Shown: in pieces, positions 54,059-64,000 of the stretch
How the letters are laid out: every line of letters starts with the position of its first letter
Numbering within the stretch: position 1 is the first letter of the stretch
DNA from: Aphelocoma coerulescens
Taxonomy: Eukaryota; Chordata; Aves; Passeriformes; Corvidae
Length of the DNA: 64,000 bases
Direction: 5' to 3'
Assembly (NCBI RefSeq): GCF_041296385.1
Contig: NC_091014.1
Location: 11,879,578-11,943,577 of the forward strand
Made by a program: the position numbers and the translations under genes
The notes under the pieces: model-generated
Told to the model about the DNA's origin: nothing
The model's input: the letters and a program-made list of their open reading frames with translations, nothing else
The model's database searches: none

Positions 54059-54275
54059 AATCACAGAATCACCAGGTTGGAAGAGACTTTCAAGATCACT
54101 GAGTCCAACCCATGCCCTAACACCACCTCAACTAAACCATGGCACTGAGTGCCACATCCAATCTTTTTTTAAACATATCCAGGGATGATGACTCCACCAC
54201 CTCCCCAGACAGACAATTCCAGAACTTTATAATTCCTTCAGTAAAAAATTTTCCTAAAGTGACCCCCTTACCCCC
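54059..54275 (-). mobile_element. CR1 LINE 3' fragment, different subfamily
   Basis: This minus-orientation CR1 starts GAATCACAGAATCACCAGGT and continues TGGAAGAGACTTTCAAGATC, a GAGTCCAACCC block, the TGAGTGCCACATCCAATC segment and the GACTCCACCACCTCCC segment. These internal pieces differ from those of the copies at 26679 and 61416, which suggests another CR1 subfamily. The right boundary is approximate. Confidence 0.9.
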
Positions 54276-54659
54276 AGCCCCAGAAATGATGAGGTGCATA
54301 GAATAACCTCTGGGTCCTAGCCATGATCCCTCCTGGATGCTGCAAAAACGAATCCTGTCCTGGCTGGAACCAGGACAGTACCCTGTTTTAAAATCAATAT
54401 ACAGCAGTTGGGTTTATGCTTTGCCATGCTTGTGGTACTTCTTTTTTGTGGGTGAGTTACTAAATGCTCCTCATTCTCTCCTTGATGCCATCATGTAAAT
54501 GACCCTTGACATGCAACACTAAAAATGAGACCTAAAATCATAAAAATAATGAAAGCTGGGTGACTTTTATTTCATATTAGAGGGTGGTTGTTTGTTAGGA
54601 GTCAATACCTTCCTCAAGAAAAAAACACAAGTGGAGTGTAAAGGCAGCAGATCCTGCAG

Positions 54660-54727
54660 AGCAGCATCTTGAGCTGGACTCAATGATTCCTGTGGATCCC
54701 TTCCAGCTCAGGATATTCTATGATCTG
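54660..54727 (+). mobile_element. CR1 LINE 3' end, plus orientation
   Basis: This short plus-strand CR1 tail reads TTGAGCTGGACTCAATGATT, CCTGTGGATCCCTTCCAGCT and CAGGATATTCTATGAT. It lies about 385 bp from the minus-strand copy at 54059 and so faces the opposite way. The left boundary is uncertain. Confidence 0.85.
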
Positions 54728-57700
54728 CTCTGGAGTAGGTGAGCTCCATCTTAGCACTATGCACTGCTGTGAACTCCACACGTAAGAGGCCATACTGTCT
54801 CCAGCTTCAAAACCCTTCTGTTCACAGAGTCTCAGCTCCCAATGCAAAGACACCGTGAGCCAAGCTACAGACCCCCAGTGTCCAGTGGCACTCACAGTGT
54901 TTCTAGAGAAAGAAAACTTGAAATACCATCCCTGTTTGCCGGGCCAAAGACAACGTCCCCATGGCAGTGCTGCTAGTTGCTTGTAAACATTGGAAACTGA
55001 AGAAGGTTTATGGAGCCAAACATATTTTGAGGGCATTTAGGCTCTTACTCATTTCCAGTTTCAGAATAAAAGAAAGAGGATGGCTGTAGCAATTAATTAA
55101 GTTGATTATATGTAAAAAAATTTATCAGGTTATTTTGAACCAAGTACAAGAGCTCTTAAGAATCCGATTTATAAGTAAAAGGTTTGCTGTCTTATCCAGA
55201 GACATTATTTTATTTTACATTTATACTAAAAGCAAAATTCAGATATTTAACACAGTAATTTCTCTTATATTCCACTTATTCCCAAGCACTTTTAAATTAC
55301 CATGAAAAAAAACCCCATTCATTTCCATTTTACTTCCCAACAACCATCTGACACATAGGGTGAAAGAAACTTTTCAATAATTACCAAATAATTTATGACC
55401 AAATAAATTTGTAGACAGCAGTAATTTAATAACCAGCCAAGAGGTGACAGTACAAAAAGATTTGTGGAGGTAGCCTCATACCTGAGAGTAGCCAATGACA
55501 TATTAAATTAAATACCTCTCTCTGGTGGAAACGAACTAAAAGCCTAAAGAAAGGATTTATTAAGTCATTTGTCACTAAATCCAGCATTTTCTCAATACAC
55601 TAGAATTACTGGAAAGTTCATCCAGCCAAAAATGAAAGGGCTCAAAGAACTCCTCTTTGAGGCTACAATCCTCCTCTTTTTGCAGACACAGGCCTTAAGA
55701 ATTAGGTTTTCTATGATCCCTTCTGCTGTCCCAGTCTTAGAAATGCTTATAAATTACAGCAAAAATACTACTGAAAGGACTGCAGAGTCTATCACCAGCA
55801 CAATATCAGTATTTGTCATTACAAGAAGACAGACATATACATTCCCAAATTGTCATCAACTTGGGAATAGGAGCAGTATGACACAGCTTCCATTACAGTG
55901 ACTGGCAACTGCTTCAATACCTAACTGCATGGGGGAAAACATAAGCCATCTGATGATGTAGTGTTTGACACTATTTCTACTTTTAGGTTGCAACAAAACA
56001 TAACTGTCAATAAAGTCCAAGGACAAAGTGATCTTGCTATAGAAGACTATAACTCTTACTGATCTTGGCAGGAGTTGTGCCAGCTTTTACTAACTCTTAG
56101 GCTGGGGCAAACTGTGCATTTCCAGATTCTTCCCTTTATTGTATATTTCATTATCTCAGCATATTTGTTACTGCTGTAATTTTCTTTGAAAGCTATTATG
56201 CAATAATAGATCCAGTAGTCGATTGATTTGAGTGAATGAGCTTGCACATGTGATGGCTTTTAGGTCTGCGCCCTGGAAAAAAAAGGCACCTTCTGGAAAT
56301 GCACTTGACAGAAGCCCTGGCACTTTTTTTCCAATTCCAGAAAGTGCCTTTAAGTGAGATGATCAGCTTGTGCACATCCCTATTTGAAACTCTTTCTCTC
56401 GTGTACTTTAGGAGGGTTGGATAGCCACAGGGTCAGAGAGGCAGGAATTCGGAGTGCTGAATGTACTTGGAGTCCCCAAAGAAAGCAGAGGGTACAATTT
56501 AAGACAGGAATTGCTGCTGTGGTGCCTCTGGATGGAGCAGTTTGAGTCTGACCCCTCAAAGGGTGAGAACCTGTGGAGGAATGACCAGTTCCTTGTCAGT
56601 CTGAAACGGATGTATTGTACCATGACCAAAAGCCAACTGAAAATAGAGACTTTAAAAGTGAGCCTTGTTTTGAAATGTAAGGGCATATAATACAATTTTA
56701 ACCAAATATCCTTTGTTTCACATATAAACAGCAGCTGCTAAACAAACAGAGCCTTCTAAGAATGATTTGTTTCCAAGTCTCTCAATTTAGAATTAGTCTT
56801 TCTGGGACATAGTTATAATGTCACAGCCAATACATTTTTGCCCCATGATACTTATTTTGAAAAATGAAAACCAACAGTTACAGCTTTAAGAGGCAATGAG
56901 CACAGCAACTACTTAACAATTTGTTCTTGGCAGGATCTGACCATGTCCCAATACCCTACAGATTAATGTTTTTATAATGGAAAAATGCAGTGTTCAGCAG
57001 GAAAAGAGATTATTGCTGGCTGGAGTGCAAAGCAGAACATTGTTTCCTCTGTTCACTTCTTGCACAGTATCTCTCTCCAAAGCTTGGCTATCCCACCACT
57101 TCCAGAAACCTGCATCACAGGCACCCCTTCAAACACCAGATATCCCAGTTGCTATCTTGGAAAATCCTTTGTGGGAGAGATTTTCCACAGTTTTACTTGC
57201 AAAGTATATTACAGGCTCCCTGTTCAGGACAAAGCAGGATGTACATCTTTGCCTTCTATCAGCTCTGCTCTCTGAGCCATTATTCCAGGACTTTGACCCT
57301 TTCCACGTGCTGAATATCAGAGCCAAAGCAAGCATGTATGAGTAAGGTTTTCACCCTCTGCCAAGTTTGATGATGTGTCTTTTCTCCAGGGGAAGAATGA
57401 TAGCAATTCACAGAGCAGACAAATGAAGGGACTTAATAAAGCAACTCCTGGATCTGGTCCCGCATGTCAGTACAGCCGGACACTCGGTGTCAGTGGCTTT
57501 CCAACATCCCTGCTCCCAGCTGGGCCACCACTCCAGCAGCAAGGCCTGAAGCAGACCCCATTACATCCAGGAGAAAGCAGAAGGGGTGAGAGACTTTGTG
57601 TCTGCACTGAAGCACGGGGCACCAGGCAGAAGCTAATCAGGTCTGCTGTGCCCCAGTGCAGAGCAGGCTGGGGAACACTGGCAGACCTCTCACGATTTTT

Positions 57701-60700
57701 GCAGATTTCCTTGATCCAGGGTCATGGTGTGGGAACCATAATTCAAGATAGTAAGTAATAAAACAGTAGGTTAAAATATCTCTTTCGAAATATACTGCTA
57801 TACAACATCATCTTCTGTGGCAGTGCTGCCCCAGCAGATAATGTTGAGCCTATGGTTCCCTTGGGGAAATTAAATCAATTTATTCAATACCCAGCAGGGT
57901 TTTTGTCACAGGTTAAGAATCCGTTACAAATTTGTCATTAGCTTACATTTATACTGAGACAAAGAGGAAAATATATTTTCCAGCTGTACTTACAGCTACA
58001 TAGCATGGAAAGCAAAGACATTATAATATGTTTCTAGATCTATGTACGTTTTAAACTTCATCCAGAGTGATGTTACCAGGGCCCTGCTACTTCAGCCCAC
58101 CCTAGACTGACACAGCACAGGCCACCAGCCTGTGCAATGGAAACTCTGCTTTTGTGGAGATGAATGAAAGCAGTGTCTGCCATTTGCTGATGAGACAATC
58201 ATAGAGGAATTTTGAGGCAAAATTATGTAGGTGGATAAAGTGCCAAGCAGGGAATACACAGAAAGATCTAGAAGTGTTTAAATTGGGATAGACTGACTAC
58301 CTACAGGACAGGATAAAGTAATTACAGCCAAGGTTTTAAATCTGCTCACAGCAAGTAGGACATTTACTATGGACTACAGGAAAATCAAACAGGACCTTGG
58401 ACACACCAGTGGTAGAGTGACAAGGGACAGGTGCCCATTACACTTATAGAGACTTGCCACATCAGTATCAAAACTGACTCCTTTTTCAAACTATGGGGTC
58501 GTCTGTGCTTAATATGCTTGACATTGATAAAATGGCTATTGTAAATACACTCCAGCAGTGCATACAGGGATGATATCAGGAATAAAACCCACCAAGAGTA
58601 CAGCTAATCTTAGTTAACCTGGCAGGTTATTGACTTCTCAGAGTGAGAAATAGCTGACAGTGCCTTTAAAAGTGAGGGGTTTTTTATATTAAACACAAGC
58701 ACAGCAGTACCAAAACTAGGTTCAGTGGAAATAAGCCACACTTTAAAACCAACAGCACTATCCCATTCTTAAAAGAGATTTATGTGACCTGTGACTATGC
58801 AGTGCAATAAAGGACTGTTACAGCATGGCAAGGCTGGATTTTCACAGCCTTCAGGCTACAGTCCATGCTGCAGTTTGTGTCCACCATTCAGCAGCAAGAA
58901 ATATCTAGAGGAATTAGTAATGAAGAAAAGGGTTTCCCTTTAACCCTCCAGGAAATGTGCTTGGGAGCAGCATTTTCAATGAAGCTCTCAATATACTGTG
59001 CATGTGCTTAATGAAAGCTCTACTGGCCTACACCAGAGTGACAGCAATACCTCTTCTTATTTCATTTTGATGAAGTCATTTCCTACAAAAGCTCTCAGCA
59101 AGGCATAATTCCACATAGAAAAATGGCATATTTTCTGGGGAGACCTACATATTCCCTGATTTCTCATGTTTTTCCATTTCTAGTACTGCCAGAAATCCAC
59201 TAAAAGATTTAAGGGTTTTTCATTTTTCTGGTTCTACAAAGCTATTGAAAACCCCACAGCCCTTACAAAGGATAAGGGAAGATCTGTGCATATCTGTGGC
59301 AATGCCTCTTAAATCAGTGAAGTTGACCTGTGTTGGTAGACCATGTGTTCCTTTTGTTTTACAGTATTACCAGTTAAAAACCCTTGGCTAAATATAATGA
59401 GTCACTTTCTTATTTCTAGAAACACAAAACTTCCCTGACTCAGGAAAAAATAATGAAGAATCTTATTTTACAGCAAAAACTTTAATGCTTATTTAATAAG
59501 CAAATTTATTGCAGTTTGTGGTTTTCATTTCCTCACAAAAACCACCAGCAGAACAGATCTTCTCAATCAAATGCATTACTGGCCCTGCTCCACCTTCCCA
59601 TTAACAGTGACTCATAAGCTAGCCCTGAAAAAAAACCTGATTTACTTTAAATAGAAAGAGAACAGAAAATAAAGGCAGCTGAAATATTTCAGGTGCTGAA
59701 AAAGAAGGCTGAGGAGCTGAATTTTAATACTGAGTAAGTGATCTGGAGCACAGCTAGTGCATCTTCCTAAATACCATGGTGCTTGCTGTGCAAAGGCTTT
59801 CTGCTCCGGGCTTAATGCATGTGACACTTTGCTGATGGGCCCTCCTAGGTCTCTAATGCTGAGCTTTGGATTTAATGCTCCAAACAGTTGGAAGAAAAAT
59901 GCCTTCCCCTGTGAGTGTTAGTTATGAGGCTCCTAGAAGTGAACTGATTGCAATCTCCCATTATTCATCATTTAAGGCATTACACCTGCAGCTCTAACTG
60001 AAGTATTTATGGCTCTATCCAACAGAGAGTTGTCTGTGCCAAACTCCAGGCAAGGTTGCTCATACCAAAAAATTCCTACCAAAAAGTAGGAATGTAATGG
60101 ACTATAAAGCTACCAGGAGCAGACAGCTGCTAACTTCTCCATGAGCTGAGGACAAACAGAGCCAGCAGGACAGCAAAGCCCAGCATCTCCAGAGGAAGGA
60201 GGAGACAAATTCAAGGGTGCTGACCAGGAAAGACTCTTGGCAAGCACACTCCCTTCCCTACCAGCAGGGCTGAAACTGTGCAGAAAGCAGCCAGAGTGTA
60301 AGGAAAAGGTGAAAACAAGTTTATGCAATATGGACCCTGCATGCTACACACAGAAAAACAGGCTTATGTTTAGGAATATTGAAGAAGCACAACTAAAAAA
60401 CTCCTCAGAGACACTGTGTATCAGCTTGGCTGTGGCACAGGCAGGAAATTTGATCAACACACTTTTTACATGAAGGAGAGCAGACAATGAGCTGCTCCTA
60501 TATAAAGTGTAAAAGCATTTCAGGAGATTTCCTCTCTCATTTGCTCTAAGGACACTGCTACAGACACTGAAGGTGCCAGAGTGGTCACCATACAGAAACA
60601 AGAGAGAAATTAATCTTCCTGAGACACTTAACAAACATATGCTTGGACAGACAAGCTTTACTTAGGGCTTTGAAGTCCAAAACTAAACATCCAAATCAAA

Positions 60701-61415
60701 GACCGCTAGTACAGATGGAGGAGCAGAAGGTTATTGACTCAGACAACAAGTGTTTGACAAGCAGGGAGCTCAGTGCTGCAGCAGCTGCCCTTTCAAAATG
60801 GGTTTTATCAAAACACGACAAAATGGGATTCACCCCTGCGCAGGCAGTGCAGGTGTACACAAGCAGGGGACATGCTTTTGGGATTAGCTGTTAACACTAA
60901 AAGTGGCATTTTCCACTTTTGATGAGACCCAATATATGCAGAAAGCAGAAGTGATAACACTTCTTGCATCCTTAGGAGCTTTAGCAAAGCCCACTGAAGT
61001 AAACTGAAGAGAAGGGAGAAGCAAGGTACCTCCACCCCAGCCCACAAACTTCAACTTGCATTGAAGTGCAGCGCTAGCAAAACATTCACAATTGCAACAC
61101 CACTTGAACCAATGGGAATTGCTGTGGTTTTCTGGTTATTATTATTGTTTTATCCTAAAAGATAATGTGGAGGTTTGCCTGATTATCATTGGCTAAGATT
61201 TCATTGACTCAAAAAGGGGCAAGTTCAAATGTGAGACAGAAAAATGACCAAAATACGAGGGTAAAGGACATAAATGTAGCAGATAAAAGAGAGAATAATC
61301 ATGTCCTAACTTTAAGTTACCACATCCACAACTCTTTCTTCCTCCCAGTGTTAGTTGAGCAATGCAACTAAATCATTAATTTATATTAATGAAAGTCCTG
61401 TCCTTATGGCAAACT
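54728..61415. other. intergenic, no gene supported
   Basis: In these 6.7 kb the ORFs are short and overlap on both strands. The three overlapping plus-strand frames at 56977-57345 and the 127-codon ORF at 57375-57758 show no family features. I recognise no mobile element. Confidence 0.6.
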
Positions 61416-62083
61416 GTAGAATCATAGAATGGGTGGGTTAGAAGGGACCTCAAGCAACATCTAATTTAGGCAACATTCTCTGTCATGGGCAGGGACACCT
61501 TTCACTAGACCAGGTTCCTCAGGGCCCCATACAGTCTGGCTTTGAACACTCCCAGGGCTTGTCAGCCACAGCTCCCCTGGGTAGCCTGTCCCAGTGCCTC
61601 ACCACCCTCACAAGGAAGAATTTCTTCATAATATCTAATCTAAATCTACCATCTTTTAGTTTGAAGACATTTCTCCTTGTCTTGTCACTACATGCCCCTG
61701 TAAAAAGTCTCTCTCCATTTTTCTTGTAGCCTCTTCAGGTACTGGAAGGTGCTCTAAAGTCTCCCCAGAGCCTCCTCAAGGCTGAACAATCCCAGTTCTT
61801 TCAGCCTGTCTTTATAGGAGAGGGGCTCCAGCCCTCTGATCATCTTTGTGTCCTCCTCTGGACTCGATTCAAGGTACACATCCTTCTTATGTGTGTTGGA
61901 TGCAGAACTGCAGGTGGGGTTTCATGAGAGTGGAGCAGAGGGGCAGAATCACCTCCCTCATCCTGCTGCCCACACTGCCCAGGACACGTTTGGCTTTCTA
62001 GGCTGCAAGTGCACATTGCTGGGTCACACTGATCTTCTAATCAACCAACACCCCCAAGTCTTTCTCCTCAGGGCTTCTCTCAC
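61416..62083 (-). mobile_element. CR1 LINE 3' fragment, longest copy
   Basis: This minus-orientation CR1 of about 670 bp is the longest in the window. It starts GTAGAATCATAGAATGGGTG and continues GGTTAGAAGGGACCTCAAGC, a GGGCAGGGACACCTTTCAC block, CCCTGGGTAGCCTGTCCCAG and AGTCTCCCCAGAGCCTCCTC. Its right half (61840-62083) corresponds to the C-terminal end of CR1 ORF2 in reverse. The 92-codon plus-strand ORF there is a shadow. Confidence 0.95.
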
Positions 62084-64000
62084 TGTCACAGACTGCACAG
62101 AGTGGCAGTTTATCTATGTGAATTAAAAGTGAACAATTAAAGAGCTAATATTTGTAAAAGGAATGTTCATAGGGGAAAATTAACACAATTCTGAAGGAAA
62201 AAATGAGTAACTTGTGGCAGCCTGAGGGCAGGAGGAACTGACACGATGTTATTGCACACTTTATGCCCATGCAATATTAATGCAATCACCATGGCAACCA
62301 TGACATCCTCTGAAATTATACACCTTTACAACTATGGAACATCTTCTGAAGGAAAAAAAACCCCACATCTACAGCTTGCAAGAAGGCTGCTTTATCTAAA
62401 ATCTATCCTTTTTATAAGGATTCAAACATTTCTTCAACCTCCCTTTTTCCTAAAGGCTACTGTAAGTTTGTTTCTAATGTGTATCTGAACCAAGCATAGC
62501 CATGGCTGTCTGGTTCTTTTGCCATCCTAAAAAATAAATGTATGCTCTAAATTTACAAGATTATAATTTAAAGGCAGCAAGTCATACAAGAAAAAAAGAA
62601 AAAAAGTCTGCACAAAGTAGCTGACCAAAGTCTTATAAAAACTGAAATGTTCAACATGTCAAAACCAATCACGGCTACACCCACCAGACACCTTGCTTAA
62701 TCAGGAGCTGAGGTAGGATGCATCTTTTACATTTCTATAGTGTTAGCACAGTGTTTTCAGTGAACAAATAATCTGGATCGCACTGAGAAAAATATGGGAA
62801 ACTACATAATCTAGGAGCCTGAATAGGAGCCATAAAGTAATTGCTCAGAAAAGTAATATAAAGGCCACCAGACACTGTGTCACGGCAATGTTATCCTTTT
62901 CATAATGTATTCAGAAAAATCAAAATGACATAAGCAGGCTTTAGTAATGATGCCTCACTTCTAGAAAAATGCCTCGTGGATTGCATACACTGCAATCCTC
63001 TGCTTTTTATAGCCTTGTTACATTTCCTTCCAAATTGAAACCAGGCTGGGTTTCAAACGCACATTCTTCCACTCATTTCAATGGGAAGTGAAAGCATCAA
63101 AGTACCTCAGGTTTATTAGAGAGAAAATGCGTAAAAACAGAGTGGTAAGTGTCCTGCCCCCAGCAAAATCTGGGCCAGAGGTTTAAGGTAGCAGCTACTT
63201 AATTTTGTTGCCCTGTTACTGGGGATGGATGCACTGGACGGTGTCAGAGGGATATCAGCCTCACTTTGTGCAGTGGCTGAAGTCCTCATCCAAAAAAAAA
63301 AAAAACCTTAAAAGCATTTAAGAGTTTCAATGTCCCTGCTTATTTTCATAAAAAGCTGAAGATAGAGAAAAAGATAAGACAAACTGACAACTCCTTGATC
63401 CATCAAAATCAAGTTCAAAAGTCCAAAATTCATCCAGCTTTGCCGTTTCCTGGTTGGACACATACATGGATCTTCCCACTGCTTTAGCCTTACAAGGTAC
63501 TCCAGCACAAACACAGCATACTCAGAACTTATGACAGACATCAACACATTTCAGTGTCAGACAGCCACTCTAACACATTGCCAGAAGAACCCTGCACTGG
63601 GTTTGTCTCTCTTACACTCCAGGCAGACAGCGGGAGCACAGCTCTGGTGTCAGGTAATGCTCTGCCTCCAGAGGCATTTCCAGGCAGAGGAGGAGAGGGA
63701 TGCTATGGTGCCAGGTGGCTGGTTCTGACCAAAGCATTCATCCAGTTGAAAGCCTGGACACTGACCTCAGGGATGGACACAGCTACTCGTGAGAATTCTC
63801 CAGCATCTTTGCTGTTTCCCCAACTCCAACACAGATTCCCTCGTGTGCTTGTCTTGGGAACAAAGACAGAACCATTGGAGACAGGCTCTGTGTGATTACG
63901 TGGCCCCACCCAGGGGAACAGAGCAAACACTGCCTTTTAATGAATCCCTACTCTCACCATGCTTATAGTGATGCCTAAAGATTTTAGCTTTTTATACATT
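62084..64000. other. intergenic, no gene supported
   Basis: These 1.9 kb to the window end hold no recognisable gene. An A14 run lies at 63292-63305. Overlapping ORFs at 63531-63930 on both strands are unsupported, and no G-alpha exon of a tail-to-tail neighbour is visible. Confidence 0.6.

Noticed and set aside
56977..57345. Three overlapping plus-strand ORFs of 96-122 codons
   Set aside because: Three frames of the same strand open together with no family resemblance, which indicates chance lack of stops.
61848..62126. 92-codon plus-strand ORF near the right end
   Set aside because: It is a reverse-strand shadow of the CR1 element at 61416-62083.

Overview
The window looks like avian nuclear DNA, most likely from a passerine. 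The evidence is a vertebrate gene with canonical GT-AG introns, several 5'-truncated CR1 retroposons with the typical bird 3' end (ATTCTATGAT type), and a solo LTR that closely resembles the common passerine ERVL-type LTRs. Long A+T-rich intergenic stretches surround these. Nothing resembles a prokaryotic or organellar genome.

Only one protein-coding gene can be supported. It occupies the left end on the + strand and is the 3' half of GNAT3, the gustducin G-protein alpha subunit. Four consecutive coding exons are present (1629-1757, 5832-5961, 6165-6318, 6998-7188). They have the conserved lengths of vertebrate G-alpha exons 5 to 8 (129, 130, 154 and 191 bp including the stop), consistent splice phases and no frame break. 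Together they encode residues 154 to 354: switch I, switch II, the NKKD and TCAT guanine-binding motifs, and a C-terminus ending CGLF. The promoter and exons 1-4 lie left of the window.

From about 8.3 kb to 64 kb no further gene is supported. Open reading frames there are short, overlap on both strands, and lack codon or domain signals. In mammals GNAI1 lies tail-to-tail downstream of GNAT3, so this is probably the GNAT3-GNAI1 intergenic interval. That assignment is inference. What the interval holds is repeats: a solo ERVL-like LTR (8296-8884) with a near-perfect 5-bp target duplication; CR1 fragments at 7461, 26679, 53026, 54059, 54660 and 61416, and perhaps 32711; a probable ancient MIR/CORE-SINE at 39277 and a weaker one near 43975; an uninterrupted (GAGGA)47 array at 22181-22415; and a 2.4-kb minisatellite at 40809-43246.

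The minisatellite is the most striking object. It has 47 copies of a unit that is either 51 or 53 bp, depending on the length of a GT run. Each unit contains an 8-bp inverted repeat around a 15-nt loop. All three minus-strand frames stay open through the array (ORFs of 829, 873 and 895 codons), but this follows from a repeat unit that has no minus-strand stop; these are not genes. I found no convincing new biological system. The hairpin-bearing minisatellite and an unusual switch I residue in GNAT3 are the observations most worth a second look.
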